A DNA stretch of 64,000 bases from Pantoea sp. CCBC3-3-1 (GCF_007981265.1 NZ_CP034363.1:2728001-2792000), one strand, 5' to 3'; counted from the first letter of the stretch, positions 19,525 to 30,649 are shown. Notes: generated by a model from the sequence alone, not told the origin. Numbers and translations are program-made.

Positions 19525-20049
19525 TCAGGAACGTAGCCGACCCCGGGCCAGGTTTAGCTTTCCTTCGCCCATCCGGTTAGCGTTCTGGCTAACGTGACAA
19601 TGGGTGATGGCGATAGCCAGCGCATCGGCGGCATCGGCTTGAGGATTGGCAGAGAGTTTCAGCAAGGTTCGCACCATGTGCTGCACCTGGCTTTTCTCCG
19701 CGCTGCCGATGCCGACCACGGTTTGCTTAACCTGACGCGCAGCATATTCAAAGACCGGCAGATCCTGGTTTACCGCCGCGACGATAGCGGAGCCGCGCGC
19801 CTGGCCCAGCTTCAGCGCTGAATCGGCATTTTTCGCCATAAAAACCTGCTCGATAGCGAAATAGTCGGGCTGAAACTGGGTAATGATCTCCGTTACGCCG
19901 GCGTAGATCAGCTTCAGTCGCGTCGGCAGATCGGTAACGTTAGTGCGGATACAGCCGCTGCCAAGATAGGTCAGCTGACGGCCAACCTGACGAATAATGC
20001 CGTAACCGGTGATGCGCGACCCCGGATCGATACCTAAAATGATCGCCAT
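19525..20049 (-). CDS. ruvC: Holliday junction resolvase RuvC
   Basis: RuvC is the dimeric endonuclease that cuts Holliday junctions during recombination repair. The 174-residue product has the four catalytic acidic residues at Asp8, Glu67, Asp139 and Asp142, matching E. coli spacing. The start at 20049 ([11 protein letters not shown]) is chosen because the catalytic Asp follows directly; the upstream open frame is not conserved. It follows yebC by 40 bases and is followed by a terminator. Confidence 0.96.
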   Translation of the reverse strand: MAIILGIDPGSRITGYGIIRQVGRQLTYLGSGCIRTNVTDLPTRLKLIYAGVTEIITQFQPDYFAIEQVFMAKNADSALKLGQARGSAIVAAVNQDLPVFEYAARQVKQTVVGIGSAEKSQVQHMVRTLLKLSANPQADAADALAIAITHCHVSQNANRMGEGKLNLARGRLRS

Positions 20050-20089
20050 CACGCACCTCCGGCCAGCGGGTTTTGCAGGGACAACGCCA

Positions 20090-20833
20090 TTACAGGGTTG
20101 CCGCAACCTCGTCAGAGATCTCACCGTTATGGTAGACTTCCTGCACGTCGTCACAGTCTTCCAGCATGTCGATCAGACGCAGCAGTTTTGGTGCTGTTTC
20201 TGCATCCATATCCGCTTTGGTCGACGGGATCATGGTGACTTCGGCTTCATCAGCATTAAGACCCGCCGCAGCCAGCGCGTCTTTCACTTCACCCAGAGAT
20301 TCCCAGGCAGTGAATACATCAATCGCACCGTCGTCGTAAGTCACAACGTCATCTGCACCCGCTTCCAGCGCGGCATCCATTACCGTATCTTCTTCCAGGC
20401 CCGGTGCAAAGGAGATCACGCCTTTACGGGTAAACAGATAGGCGACGGATCCATCGGTCCCCAGGTTGCCGCCGGTTTTGGTGAAGGCGTGACGCACTTC
20501 GGAAACGGTACGGTTACGGTTATCACTCAGGCACTCAACCATAACCGCCGTGCCGCCAGGGCCGTAACCTTCATAGATGATGGTTTCCATGTTGCTGTCA
20601 TCTTCGCCGCCCACGCCGCGTGCAATAGCACGGTTCATGGTGTCACGGGTCATGTTGTTAGACAGCGCCTTGTCCATTGCCGCGCGCAGACGTGGGTTTG
20701 AACCCGCGTCACCGCCGCCCAGCTTCGCTGCTGTTACCAGCTCACGAATGATTTTGGTGAAGATCTTACCGCGTTTGGCATCCTGAGCTGCTTTGCGGTG
20801 TTTGGTGTTTGCCCATTTACTATGACCAGCCAT
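20090..20833 (-). CDS. yebC: YebC/PmpR family protein (TACO1-like)
   Basis: The 247-residue product aligns throughout with E. coli YebC ([22 protein letters not shown]). The family has been described both as a DNA-binding regulator (PmpR) and as a ribosome-associated factor that helps at proline-rich stalls, like mitochondrial TACO1. The three-domain, acidic C-terminal layout is intact. It is upstream of ruvC in the same operon, as in E. coli. Confidence 0.94.
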   Translation of the reverse strand: MAGHSKWANTKHRKAAQDAKRGKIFTKIIRELVTAAKLGGGDAGSNPRLRAAMDKALSNNMTRDTMNRAIARGVGGEDDSNMETIIYEGYGPGGTAVMVECLSDNRNRTVSEVRHAFTKTGGNLGTDGSVAYLFTRKGVISFAPGLEEDTVMDAALEAGADDVVTYDDGAIDVFTAWESLGEVKDALAAAGLNADEAEVTMIPSTKADMDAETAPKLLRLIDMLEDCDDVQEVYHNGEISDEVAATL

Positions 20834-20874
20834 TAATTAATTCTCTCCTCGATCCCTCACAGGCTATCTTACTG

Positions 20875-20960
20875 GTGAGTTTGTCCGCTGGCAGTGCTCA
20901 GAATCCTCACGTACCAAAAGTACGCTGCGGTTCTTGCGCGCTGGCAGCGAACAAACTCAC
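20875..20960. repeat. Long imperfect palindrome between yebC and nudB
   Basis: Bases 20875-20894 (from GTGAGTTTGT) and 20941-20960 (ending ACAAACTCAC) are inverted copies that match at 18 of 20 positions. A smaller inner hairpin, GTAC-caaaa-GTAC, lies near 20911. The element fills the gap between nudB and yebC and has the look of an enterobacterial intergenic palindrome that folds as RNA. No gene was seen in the 198-base gap. Confidence 0.65.
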
Positions 20961-21031
20961 TGCGACGATGACGCCTGGAAGTTTAACTAAGCCGATATCG
21001 TCCTGATTGAACGATCGTTATTCAAAAAACG

Positions 21032-21466
21032 TTATTGTACAAATTCTTCAATTGCCTGGCGGTTACTCCAGGACTTGGTCAGCGCTGCGCCCGCGTGTGG
21101 CGGCAGCCACTGATAAGCCAGGTGCTCGCTGAGGGAAATCTCCCGCTCGCGGGGTAGCGCCAGACAGAACCAGTGTTCGCTGTTATGCGTCACGTCCGGT
21201 GCGTAGCGATGGCGGAAATGGGTAAAGATTTCGAATTGTATCTGACGCTGGCAATCCACTAATGTGAGCTGCTCGGCGTTGATGTCAATTCCCACTTCTT
21301 CACACACTTCCCGCCGTGCGGTTTCGGCCAGCGTTTCACCCGCTTCCTGACTGCCGGTAACGGATTGCCAGAAAGCGGGATCGTCGCGCCGCTGTAACAT
21401 CAGCACCCGCCCGGTATCACGGGCGAAAATCACCACCAGCACCGAGACGGGATGCTTAAATGCCAT
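21032..21466 (-). CDS. nudB: Dihydroneopterin triphosphate diphosphatase (Nudix)
   Basis: NudB removes pyrophosphate from dihydroneopterin triphosphate, an early step of folate synthesis. The 144-residue product carries the full Nudix box as GSQEAGETLAETARREVCEE followed by VGI, with all conserved Gly, Glu and Arg residues. The ATG shares one base with the aspS stop (TGATG), so translation is coupled to aspS. Confidence 0.93.
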   Translation of the reverse strand: MAFKHPVSVLVVIFARDTGRVLMLQRRDDPAFWQSVTGSQEAGETLAETARREVCEEVGIDINAEQLTLVDCQRQIQFEIFTHFRHRYAPDVTHNSEHWFCLALPREREISLSEHLAYQWLPPHAGAALTKSWSNRQAIEEFVQ

Positions 21467-23262
21467 CAGTTGCTCTCTGAGCCGTCTTCAGCAGCGCGCT
21501 GATACTTCGCCATCACTTCAATGCCCAGCTCGGCCAGCGAGGTCGGGTTGGCGAAGTTTGGCGCTTCGGTCATCAGACAGGCTGCCGCAGTAGTTTTCGG
21601 GAACGCGATAACGTCACGAATATTGTCGGTGCCGGTTAACAGCATAACCAGGCGATCCAGACCGAAAGCTAAACCTGCATGCGGTGGCGTACCGAATTTC
21701 AGCGCGTCCAGCAGGAAGCCGAACTTCTCACGCTGTTCGTGCCCGGCAATACCGAGGATACCAAAGACGGTCTGCTGCATCTGGCCGTTGTGGATACGTA
21801 CTGAGCCGCCCCCTACTTCGTAACCGTTAATCACCATATCGTAAGCATTGGCAATCGCCGTTTCCGGCGCGGCTTTCAGTTCATCTGGCGTCATATCGCG
21901 CGGCGCGGTGAACGGGTGGTGCATCGCCGTCAGGCCGCCTTCACCGTCGTCTTCAAACATCGGGAAGTCCACTACCCACAGCGGCGCCCAGGCGTCGTTA
22001 TTGGTAATGTTCAGATCGCGACCCAGCTTCAGGCGCAGCGCGCCCAGCGCATCGGCCACCACTTTCGCGTTATCCGCACCGAAGAAGATCGCATCGCCAT
22101 CCGCAGCGTTGGTACGGGTCAGGATCTCTTCGATGATTTCCGCCGTCATAAACTTCGCCACCGGGCTGCTGATGCCTTCCAGGCCTTTCGCGCGCTCGTT
22201 GACTTTCATCCATGCCAGACCTTTCGCGCCGTAGATTTCCACGAACTTGCCGTATTCATCAATCTGTTTACGGCTGAGCTGGGCGCCGCCCGGTACACGC
22301 AGCGCGGCTACGCGACCTTTAGCATCGTTAGCCGGGCCGGAGAAGACTTTAAATTCAACCTCTTTCAGCAGATCCGCAACGTCCACCAGCTCCATTGGGT
22401 TACGCAAGTCCGGCTTGTCCGAGCCATAACGGCGCATCGCTTCGGCAAAGGTCATGGTTGGGAAATCGCCCAGATCAACGCCCTTCACGTCCAGCCACAG
22501 CTCGCGCGCCATCCGCTCCATGATTTCACGCACCTGAGGCGCGGTCATAAATGAAGTTTCGACGTCGATCTGGGTAAATTCAGGCTGACGGTCAGCACGC
22601 AGGTCTTCGTCGCGGAAACATTTAACAATCTGATAGTAGCGATCGAAACCGGACATCATCAGCAGCTGCTTGAACAGCTGTGGCGACTGCGGCAGCGCAT
22701 AGAATTTGCCTTTATGCACGCGGCTCGGCACCAGATAGTCGCGTGCGCCTTCCGGCGTGGCTTTGGTCAGCATTGGCGTTTCAATGTCTAAAAAGCCATT
22801 ATCATCCATAAAGCGGCGCACGAAGCTGGTGATTTTGGCACGCGTTTTCAGGCGCTGCGCCATTTCCGGGCGACGCAGGTCCAGATAACGGTATTTCAGG
22901 CGTGCTTCTTCGCTGTTAACGTGATTTGAGTCCAGCGGCAGCGCCTCTGCGCGGTTAATAATGGTCAGATCGGTCGCGAAGACTTCAACTTCACCCGTTG
23001 CCATATCGCTGTTTTTGTTCTTTTCGTCGCGCGCACGCACGGTACCGGTGAGCTGAATGCAAAATTCGTTACGCAGCTCAGAAGCCAGTTTGAATGCGTC
23101 CTGACGATCCGGATCGAAAAACACCTGTACGATACCTTCACGGTCACGCATATCAATGAAGATCAGGCTACCCAGATCGCGGCGGCGATTAACCCAACCG
23201 CACAGTGTCACTTGTTGGCCTACGTGAGACAGGTTGATCTGTCCGCAATACTCAGTACGCAT
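21466..23262 (-). CDS. aspS: Aspartyl-tRNA synthetase
   Basis: AspS charges tRNA-Asp. The 598-residue product (590 in E. coli) has the N-terminal OB-fold anticodon-binding domain (about 1-105), class II motifs including FLDIETP and the motif 2 [18 protein letters not shown], the bacterial GAD insertion domain (about 285-420), and motif 3 [13 protein letters not shown]. It is divergent from yecD and leads a two-gene operon with nudB. Confidence 0.97.
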   Translation of the reverse strand: MRTEYCGQINLSHVGQQVTLCGWVNRRRDLGSLIFIDMRDREGIVQVFFDPDRQDAFKLASELRNEFCIQLTGTVRARDEKNKNSDMATGEVEVFATDLTIINRAEALPLDSNHVNSEEARLKYRYLDLRRPEMAQRLKTRAKITSFVRRFMDDNGFLDIETPMLTKATPEGARDYLVPSRVHKGKFYALPQSPQLFKQLLMMSGFDRYYQIVKCFRDEDLRADRQPEFTQIDVETSFMTAPQVREIMERMARELWLDVKGVDLGDFPTMTFAEAMRRYGSDKPDLRNPMELVDVADLLKEVEFKVFSGPANDAKGRVAALRVPGGAQLSRKQIDEYGKFVEIYGAKGLAWMKVNERAKGLEGISSPVAKFMTAEIIEEILTRTNAADGDAIFFGADNAKVVADALGALRLKLGRDLNITNNDAWAPLWVVDFPMFEDDGEGGLTAMHHPFTAPRDMTPDELKAAPETAIANAYDMVINGYEVGGGSVRIHNGQMQQTVFGILGIAGHEQREKFGFLLDALKFGTPPHAGLAFGLDRLVMLLTGTDNIRDVIAFPKTTAAACLMTEAPNFANPTSLAELGIEVMAKYQRAAEDGSESN

Positions 23263-23348
23263 AACGATATCCTTTTAACTTTGCGGCGCACGGGCGGCAT
23301 CATTACACAGCCCGTCAGGCGATGATGCCGCCGCGAAAAATGGCGGCC

Positions 23349-23377
23349 ATTATAATGGAAAAACCCCGGCGCGATAA
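23349..23377 (-). promoter_or_regulatory. Probable aspS promoter
   Basis: On the minus strand TTATCG and a perfect TATAAT are 17 bases apart, about 90 bases upstream of the aspS start. The -35 match is moderate. The surrounding GCCGCC/GGCGGC arms could form a leader hairpin. Confidence 0.5.
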
Positions 23378-23539
23378 GGGGTGCATCCGCATCTGCGCCT
23401 CAAGCGCGGGCAAAATCACCATAATCTTCCCGCATCTCACAAAAGCTAACAAATTTCACGCTTTCCGAACATTGTTGTTATCGCTATCCACAGCGGCTAG
23501 CCTGTATTCTTACTGATTTCCCTGTTGACCGGAGAAACT

Positions 23540-24103
23540 ATGTTAGAGATTAACGCTGCCACCACCGCGCTGGTACTGATTGATTTACAGGAAGGCATTC
23601 TTCCTTTTGCTGGCGGCCCCTATCAGGCGGCGGATGTGGTAACCCGTTCGGCTAAGCTGGCTGAAAAATTCCGCGCCGCTAATGCACCGGTTGTGCTGGT
23701 GCGCGTAGGCTGGGCAAAAGATTTTGGTGATGCCCCTAAACAGCCGGTCGATAACAGCCACAGCGGTGCGCTGCCGGAAAACTGGTGGGACTACCCTGTC
23801 GCGCTGAACAAGCAGGAGAGCGACATCGAAGTGATTAAACATCAGTGGGGCGCTTTTTACGGCACCGATCTGGAGTTGCAGCTGCGTCGTCGCGGTATTG
23901 ATACCATCGTGCTGGGCGGGATTTCCACCAATATCGGTGTGGAATCGACCGCTCGCAACGCCTGGGAGCTGGGCTTTAACCTGATCGTGGCGGAAGATAT
24001 CTGTGCCGCAGGCAGCACCGAAGAGCACAACGGCAGCTTTAAGCATATCTTCCCGCGCCTGGGCCGTGTGCGTACCTCTGACGAGATTATTGCTGCGTTG
24101 TAA
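23540..24103 (+). CDS. yecD: Isochorismatase-like hydrolase YecD
   Basis: The 187-residue product has the isochorismatase/cysteine hydrolase fold and aligns with E. coli YecD. The family Asp15 (VLIDLQEG) and Lys100 (VIKHQWGAF) are present. The position of the nucleophilic Cys of nicotinamidases is Gly133 (ISTNIGVES), as in true isochorismatases and in E. coli YecD, so a Cys-based amidase reaction is unlikely. The start at 23540 has GGAGA before it. The substrate is unknown. Confidence 0.88.
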   Translation: MLEINAATTALVLIDLQEGILPFAGGPYQAADVVTRSAKLAEKFRAANAPVVLVRVGWAKDFGDAPKQPVDNSHSGALPENWWDYPVALNKQESDIEVIKHQWGAFYGTDLELQLRRRGIDTIVLGGISTNIGVESTARNAWELGFNLIVAEDICAAGSTEEHNGSFKHIFPRLGRVRTSDEIIAAL

Positions 24104-24197
24104 TGAGGCGGACGCCCAGGCTTTAACCGTCAGGTTGCGCTCCCGCTGCCATGCCGCTACATTTCAGCCCAGCGGTATTAACGGGGAGCGCAATAAT

Positions 24198-25022
24198 ATG
24201 AAGCCTTTTTATCTTGGCCTGCCGCAGTGGCAACATCCGCACTGGAAGAAACTGGGCATGGAAACCCTGGCCGACTACGCGCGCTATTTTAACTGCGTCG
24301 AAGGCAATACCACGCTCTACGCCCTGCCGCGTCCTGAGATTGTGCAGCGCTGGCGCGATATGACGCATGATGATTTCCGCTTCTGCTTCAAATTTCCCGC
24401 CACCATCAGCCACAAGGCGGCGCTGCGCAACAGCGGCGATTTGACCGCCGAATTCTTTGCCCTGCTGGCTCCGCTCTCTTCCCGTATTGGTCAGTACTGG
24501 CTACAGCTGCCTGCGACGTTTGGTCCGGCGGATTTACCCGCGCTCTGGTCATTTCTTGATGGGTTACCGAAAACATTCAGCTATGGCGTTGAAGTACGGC
24601 ATCCCGAGTTTTTCGCCAAGGGCGAGGCTGAGCAGGCGTTGAACCGCGGCCTGCATGAGCGCGGCGTTAATCGGGTGATTCTCGATACGCGCGGCGTCCA
24701 TTCAGCCATTGCCAATAATCCGGCAATTATTGAAGCACAGCGTAAAAAACCGCACCTTCCCGTTCATGCCGTCATGACCGCTGACCAGCCGATGATCCGC
24801 TTTATCGGCAGCGATAATGAAACGGCGAATCTGAAGTGGTTTCAGGCCTGGCAGCAAAAATTACCGCTGTGGCGCGAACAAGGCCAGCCGTGGTTGTTTA
24901 TTCACACGCCAGATATCGCTTTTGCGCCCCGGCTGGTGCAGGCTTTGTGGCCTTCGCTCCGGCAGGCGATCCCCGAGCTTGGCGCAGCGCCGGACTGGCC
25001 GCAGCAGACCAGCTTGTTCTGA
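24198..25022 (+). CDS. yecE: DUF72 family protein YecE
   Basis: The 274-residue product aligns with E. coli YecE (272 residues) from MKPFYLGLPQW to the C-terminal QQTSLF. DUF72 proteins have a TIM-barrel fold and no firmly assigned reaction. Conserved segments NCVEGNTTLYA, FKFPATISH and GVEVRHPEFF are visible. The start at 24198 is chosen from the alignment and has GGGGAGCG upstream; a long open frame before it overlaps yecD in another frame and is not coding. It sits 94 bases after yecD. Confidence 0.9.
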   Translation: MKPFYLGLPQWQHPHWKKLGMETLADYARYFNCVEGNTTLYALPRPEIVQRWRDMTHDDFRFCFKFPATISHKAALRNSGDLTAEFFALLAPLSSRIGQYWLQLPATFGPADLPALWSFLDGLPKTFSYGVEVRHPEFFAKGEAEQALNRGLHERGVNRVILDTRGVHSAIANNPAIIEAQRKKPHLPVHAVMTADQPMIRFIGSDNETANLKWFQAWQQKLPLWREQGQPWLFIHTPDIAFAPRLVQALWPSLRQAIPELGAAPDWPQQTSLF

Positions 25023-25112
25023 TTTTGTGCGGGTCCGGATTTGTTCACTATGACAGCGTAACAACAATAGCTATGATGGCGCCTGAAATTTTCAGCGCGT
25101 TATGGAGTCCGG

Positions 25113-25508
25113 ATGGTCAGCGCCTTGTATGTCGTGCTCGGAGCACTGGTTTTAATTAAATTTTCCTTTGATGTGATACGGCTGCGTCGTCAGTATCGCG
25201 TCGCTCATGGTGACGGCGGCTTCTATGAGTTGAAGGTCGCCATTCGCATTCATGGCAACGCCGTAGAATATATTCCCATTGCCGTTTTTCTGCTGGTGAT
25301 GATGGAGATGAACGGTGCCGATATCTGGATGGTGCATCTGGTCGGGCTGTTTTTCTTTCTTGGCCGCTGTCTGCACAGTTACGGCATGCGCACCAGCACC
25401 CTGTTGTGGCGCAAGAACGGCATGGTCATTACGCTGTTGTCGCTACTGGGAATGATTATCTTTAACCTGATTTTCCTGCCCTGGGATCTGGTTCTGACGC
25501 TGAACTAA
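25113..25508 (+). CDS. yecN: MAPEG family inner membrane protein YecN
   Basis: The 131-residue product has about four hydrophobic helices and the MAPEG-type central segment with GNAVEYIPIAVFLL and FFLGRCLHSYGM. Eukaryotic MAPEG relatives act in glutathione and eicosanoid metabolism; the bacterial role is unknown. The order yecD-yecE-yecN-cmoA-cmoB is the same as in E. coli. Confidence 0.88.
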   Translation: MVSALYVVLGALVLIKFSFDVIRLRRQYRVAHGDGGFYELKVAIRIHGNAVEYIPIAVFLLVMMEMNGADIWMVHLVGLFFFLGRCLHSYGMRTSTLLWRKNGMVITLLSLLGMIIFNLIFLPWDLVLTLN

Positions 25509-26341
<833 letters not shown>

Positions 26342-26342
<1 letters not shown>

Positions 26343-27307
26343 TGGAGTTCGGCAATTTTTACCAGTTAATCGCAAAGAGTCCGCTTTCCCACTGGCTGGA
26401 GACGCTTCCGGCACAGATCGCAACCTGGCAGCGTGAGCAGCTGCACGGTCATTTTAAAAACTGGGATCGCTCGGTTGAATACCTGCCGGATTTGACGCCA
26501 GAAACCTTAGATTTGCTGCACAGCGTTACCGCCGACAGCAGTCAGTTGACCGAGCGTCAGCGCGGCGGCATTGAAAAGCTGCTGCGCAATCTGATGCCGT
26601 GGCGCAAAGGCCCCTATTCCCTGTACGGCGTGAACATCAACACCGAATGGCGTTCGGACTGGAAGTGGGATCGCGTGCTGCCGCATATTTCTCCGCTGGC
26701 GGGCCGAACCATTCTGGACGTGGGCTGCGGCAGTGGTTATCACATGTGGCGGATGGTTGGCGCAGGTGCAAACCTCGTAGTGGGCATCGATCCGATGCAG
26801 CTGTTCATTTGCCAGTTTGAAGCGGTGCGCAAGCTGTTGGGCAACGATCAGCGTGCGCATGTGCTGCCGCTGGGCATTGAGCAGCTGCCGGAGCTGAAAG
26901 CGTTTGATACGGTGTTTTCGATGGGCGTGCTCTATCACCGTCGTTCGCCGCTGGATCATCTGTTGCAGCTGAAGAATCAGCTGGTAAGCGGCGGCGAGCT
27001 GGTGCTGGAAACGCTGGTGATTGCCGGTGGCGACCAGGAAGTGCTGGTGCCGGGCGAACGCTATGCTCAGATGCGCAACGTCTACTTTATTCCCTCTACG
27101 GGCGCGTTGAAGAACTGGCTGGAGAAATGTGGTTTTGTCGATGTGCGCATCGCCGACTATTCCGTGACCAGTACAGAAGAGCAGCGCCGTACCGACTGGA
27201 TGACCAGCGAGTCGCTGGCGGAGTTTCTCGACCCGCTGGATTCGAATAAAACGATAGAAGGTTATCCGGCACCGCTGCGCGCGGTACTGGTGGCACGGAA
27301 GCCATAA
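26342..27307 (+). CDS. cmoB: tRNA U34 carboxymethyltransferase
   Basis: CmoB transfers a carboxymethyl group from carboxy-SAM to 5-hydroxyuridine-34 in tRNA, widening wobble decoding. The 321-residue product (323 in E. coli) has the SAM-fold motif [15 protein letters not shown] near residue 120 and the [14 protein letters not shown] segment. It is translationally coupled to cmoA. Confidence 0.95.
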
Positions 27308-27698
27308 GGTTTTGGGTTAAATGCTGACCCGCCAGCTGCGGTCGGTAAAAAGACGCAAGGCCAACGGCGGATCCGGCGTCTGTCGCCAGTGAGGGGCAGA
27401 ACACCGGGCCGCCGCCCGGCGGCTTAACCGGCGCGTCCCTGCGCCCGATATCCGGTTTATCTTCCCTGGCTGCCGCCCGCAGACCCTTGCGTTGTTGGCA
27501 GAACAGGTTGCCAATAACTACGCTGTTCACAGCAGATACTTGATCAATAGCGACTTGTTCTAAAACACTGCCCCTTCAGCGATAGAGACAAATCAGGCTT
27601 TTTCCTTTAATCCCGCGTTTAATCAAGCCCACCGCCCGAAAACAGGCCAGGCTATAATCCGTACGACATCTTTTTCATTTACCTGAAAGGAGTCCCAC
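27308..27698. other. Gene-free GC-rich gap with hairpins, cmoB to gldA
   Basis: These 391 bases show no convincing gene. The first half is GC-rich and structured: GACGC/GCGTC arms near 27352-27380, and CCGGGC-cgcc-GCCCGG at 27404-27419. The AAAAAGACGCAAGG near 27348 resembles the AAAGACGCAAAAAGCGGC module of the repeat at 34929, so this may be a decayed member. The second half is AT-richer and carries a perfect TATAAT at 27653-27658, a likely gldA -10 element with a poor -35. Confidence 0.45.
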
Positions 27699-28796
27699 AT
27701 GAGTAAATTTGTTTTCTCTTCACCGCGTAAATATGTTCAGGGTGCTGGCGTTCTGGCACAGCTTGGCGAGTATGTGGCGGAGTTAGGCAATAGCGCCTTT
27801 GTGGTTGCGGATGAAATCGTCTGGGGGCTGATTGGCAAAGAGGTTCAGGCCTCGCTGCAACAGCATAAAATCGAATTTCATTATCAGCAGTTTAAGGGCG
27901 AAGCCTCCAGCAACGAAATCACCCGTCTGGCAGGACTGGCGAAAAATCAGGGTGCCCGTTTGGTGGTAGGTCTTGGCGGCGGCAAGACGCTGGACACGGT
28001 CAAAGCCGTTGCCGATGAGCTGAAACAGCCGGTGGTTATCGTGCCTACCATAGCCTCAACTGATGCGCCTTGCAGCGCGCTTTCGGTGATCTACTCCGAC
28101 AGCGGCGTCTTTGAAAGCTATCGTTTTTACAGCAAGAACCCGGATCTGGTACTGGTAGATACGCAGGTCTGCGCCCGCGCGCCAGTCCGGCTGTTTGCTT
28201 CCGGCATTGCCGATGGTCTGGCAACCTTTGTTGAAGCCCAGGCAGTGAAACGCTCACACAGCAAATCGATGGTGGATGGCGATCCGACCATTGCCGGTAT
28301 GGCGATTGCCGAAGCCTGCGAAAAAACCTTACTCACCTACGGATTCAGTGCGTACCAGGCGGTCGCGCAGAAGCTGGTGACGCCAGCGGTGGAAGCGGTA
28401 GTGGAAGCGAACACGCTGCTTTCCGGTCTCGGATTTGAAAATGCCGGGCTGGCTGGCGCGCATGCTATCCATAATGGTTTTACCGCCATTGACGGCGAAA
28501 TCCATCATCTGACCCATGGCGAAAAAGTGGCTTACGGAACGCTAACGCAGATGGTGCTGGAGCAGCGTCCGGACGAAGAAATCGCGCGCTATATTCGTTT
28601 TTATCGCGCCATTAAGATGCCAACCACGCTGAAAGAGCTGCATCTGGACAATGAAAGCTGGGAAAATTTGGTCAAAATCGGCGAACTGGCAAACAGCGAA
28701 GGCGATACGCTGAAAAACCTTAATCCTCATCTCAGCGCGGAAGACGTTGCCAGCGCGATTCTGGCCGTGGATGCTTTCAGTCAGACCATCAAGTAA
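27699..28796 (+). CDS. gldA: Glycerol dehydrogenase (iron/zinc-type polyol dehydrogenase)
   Basis: The product converts glycerol and NAD+ to dihydroxyacetone, or reduces related small ketones. It has 365 residues (367 in E. coli GldA). It has the nucleotide-binding GLGGGKTLDT (residues 91-100), the TIASTDAPCSALSVIY segment and the metal ligands Asp172, His255 and His273. AGGAG lies eight bases before the start. In E. coli torYZ occupies the stretch between cmoB and cutC. GldA paralogues are common, so substrate preference is uncertain. Confidence 0.88.
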   Translation: MSKFVFSSPRKYVQGAGVLAQLGEYVAELGNSAFVVADEIVWGLIGKEVQASLQQHKIEFHYQQFKGEASSNEITRLAGLAKNQGARLVVGLGGGKTLDTVKAVADELKQPVVIVPTIASTDAPCSALSVIYSDSGVFESYRFYSKNPDLVLVDTQVCARAPVRLFASGIADGLATFVEAQAVKRSHSKSMVDGDPTIAGMAIAEACEKTLLTYGFSAYQAVAQKLVTPAVEAVVEANTLLSGLGFENAGLAGAHAIHNGFTAIDGEIHHLTHGEKVAYGTLTQMVLEQRPDEEIARYIRFYRAIKMPTTLKELHLDNESWENLVKIGELANSEGDTLKNLNPHLSAEDVASAILAVDAFSQTIK

Positions 28797-28822
28797 ACCT
28801 GCGGTACGATTTGTCAACCAAC

Positions 28823-28849
28823 GCCGGGTGCCTCCTGCGCACCCGCTTT
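28823..28849. terminator. Bidirectional hairpin between gldA and the YnfC-like gene
   Basis: CGGGTG at 28825-28830 pairs with CACCCG at 28840-28845. It lies between two convergent stops, with pyrimidine-rich but not U-rich flanks. Confidence 0.5.
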
Positions 28850-28858
28850 CCTGCCGTG

Positions 28859-29734
28859 CTATTGCCCCTCTTCCTTGCTGTTATCCCAATATTCAAACTT
28901 ATAGGCGGCACTGATATTACGCAGGATTTCACCTTGCGCGAAAACTTCCTTTTCGCGTGAGTAACTGAGCGTGCAGTTATCATGATCGTCCCAAAGCTGG
29001 CACTCATCAACGGCCGTCAGTTCGCTGTTCTCGTTATGCGTTTGGGTCGAAAGGCGCTGCTCGCGGTTCTGCTTATCGTACAGCCAGCTCATCTTACTGC
29101 TGGCGGATGTGCTGGCGATCAGCTGATCTTTCTCGTTCCACTGATAACGATATTCACCGTTCGTTTGCCGATCCGATCCGCGGGCCACGCTCTTAATCAA
29201 CCTCGATCGCGGGTCGTAACTGTTGGTTGTTTCCGTAAAGCCTTTCTTTCCCTGCAACAAAAACGCGTCGGTGGAACTGGTGATGGTGCCCTGTTTGCCG
29301 GTCAGGAAATTGATTTTCCCCTGCTTGCGATTGACCTCCACCGGCTGCCCGCTTTGCATGACAAAAACCGACATGTCATACACCGCTTCCCACCCGCTGG
29401 TAACACGGACAATGCTCTGCACCATCTTCAGCAGCATATTACCTTCGGCCTTATCAAAACTGACGTCCGCGCGCAGCAGTGAGCCGCAGCGGTCAAACTC
29501 ACCCAGGATCCGTTTCTGCTGATTAACGTCTTTACCAAACTCGCCCATAACCACCTGCTTTATCGGCCCTTTGGCTGTACCACCGAGCAGCAAAATGCTG
29601 TTGCTGTCGTTGATCAGTTGGGCATTGGGTGGGCAGGCTGTTGCAGACGAGGCTATGCCGGAAAAAAACGCGGTGAACAAAGCAACAGATCCAACAGCCA
29701 GATTGAGGATGTTCATCAGGAGTCTCATCAACAT
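28859..29734 (-). CDS. YnfC-like (UPF0257-type) exported protein
   Basis: The product has about 291 residues with an N-terminal signal sequence (MLMRLLMNILNLAVGS followed by a hydrophobic core and SSATA). The mature part resembles the layout of E. coli lipoprotein YnfC: an early GPIKQVV/GEFDRCGS segment, a middle YRYQWNEKDQLI segment and a late CQLWDDHDNC segment. The lipobox of YnfC is not clear here, since the residues before the first Cys are ATA. The start is uncertain (ATG at 29734, 29728 or 29716) and none has a clear ribosome site. Its function is unknown. Confidence 0.65.
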   Translation of the reverse strand: MLMRLLMNILNLAVGSVALFTAFFSGIASSATACPPNAQLINDSNSILLLGGTAKGPIKQVVMGEFGKDVNQQKRILGEFDRCGSLLRADVSFDKAEGNMLLKMVQSIVRVTSGWEAVYDMSVFVMQSGQPVEVNRKQGKINFLTGKQGTITSSTDAFLLQGKKGFTETTNSYDPRSRLIKSVARGSDRQTNGEYRYQWNEKDQLIASTSASSKMSWLYDKQNREQRLSTQTHNENSELTAVDECQLWDDHDNCTLSYSREKEVFAQGEILRNISAAYKFEYWDNSKEEGQ

Positions 29735-29810
29735 TGAAAGAACAAAATAAGTGTAAAGCAAACCACGGGAGATGGCGGAAAGGCTTGTTCTGCACCCGAA
29801 TTTATCAAGA

Positions 29811-29837
29811 AAAAAAGCCCCATCAAAACGATGGGGC
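29811..29837 (-). terminator. Rho-independent terminator after cutC
   Basis: GCCCCATC at 29817-29824 and GATGGGGC at 29830-29837 form a perfect eight-pair stem. On the minus strand it is followed by seven T residues. It is 57 bases after the cutC stop and upstream of the YnfC-like gene, so the latter needs its own promoter. Confidence 0.88.
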
Positions 29838-29893
29838 CTGGTACTTGCAAACATCACGTCGCTGAACTGGCGTGCTGCGCGGCAAAATCGGAT

Positions 29894-30649
29894 TCAGGCG
29901 ACTCTGACGGGAGAACTGAGCGCCAGGGAAGCTTTCATTGCCTCCACCATATCACTATCTACGCAAGGACGGCTAAATTCATCTGTTTCCGCTACGGAAC
30001 TCATCGATACCCCGGCTTTACGATAGCGCATTGGTGAAGCGACACGCTGGCTGGCCGAGCTGTGAACCTCGCTCAAACCGGCCTCAACAAACTTCTGCAA
30101 ATTGCTGAGGCGAACACCAGCACCCGCCATGATGATTGGACCACGCGTGTTGCGAGTTAGTTCCTTTAATAAAGGTAATCCACTTTCGGCGCTTTGCTGC
30201 TGTCCGGAAGTTAAAATACGGGCGACCCCTAAATCGGTGAGCTGTTGCAGCGCCATCAATGGACTGTGGCACAGATCAAAGGCGCGATGAAAAGTCACCG
30301 CCATGCCTTCACAGAGGGCCATGACCTGCTGCATCCGGGCCATATTAATATGGCCGTCCACGTCCAGCATGCCGACCACCACGCCAGGAAAGCCCAGCTC
30401 ACGGATAAAGGCGATATCCGACTTTATCTCATTAAACTCGCCGTCGGTGTAGCAAAAATCACCTCCGCGTGGGCGCACGATAGGATGTACGGGAATAGTA
30501 ATACTGTTGCGGGCCTGTTTTAAGCTCCCTGCGGAAGGCGTTAATCCTCCTTCTGACGGCGCTGAACAAAGTTCAATCCGATCGGCACCGGCTTTTTCAG
30601 CGGTAAGGGCACAATCGACTCCAAAGCAGCATACTTCCAGTTTTAGCAT
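29894..30649 (-). CDS. cutC: CutC family protein
   Basis: The 251-residue TIM-barrel product aligns with E. coli CutC (248 residues): [35 protein letters not shown] and the [12 protein letters not shown] segment. CutC was named for copper tolerance, but later work tied part of that effect to the sRNA MicL inside the E. coli gene. Its enzymatic role is unsettled. It is divergent from the aminotransferase-like gene and ends at a strong terminator. Confidence 0.93.
   Translation of the reverse strand: MLKLEVCCFGVDCALTAEKAGADRIELCSAPSEGGLTPSAGSLKQARNSITIPVHPIVRPRGGDFCYTDGEFNEIKSDIAFIRELGFPGVVVGMLDVDGHINMARMQQVMALCEGMAVTFHRAFDLCHSPLMALQQLTDLGVARILTSGQQQSAESGLPLLKELTRNTRGPIIMAGAGVRLSNLQKFVEAGLSEVHSSASQRVASPMRYRKAGVSMSSVAETDEFSRPCVDSDMVEAMKASLALSSPVRVA

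Noticed and set aside
23930..23950. Loss of the catalytic cysteine in YecD as a defect
   Set aside because: Gly at this position is normal for the isochorismatase branch and E. coli YecD, so it is not a mutation.
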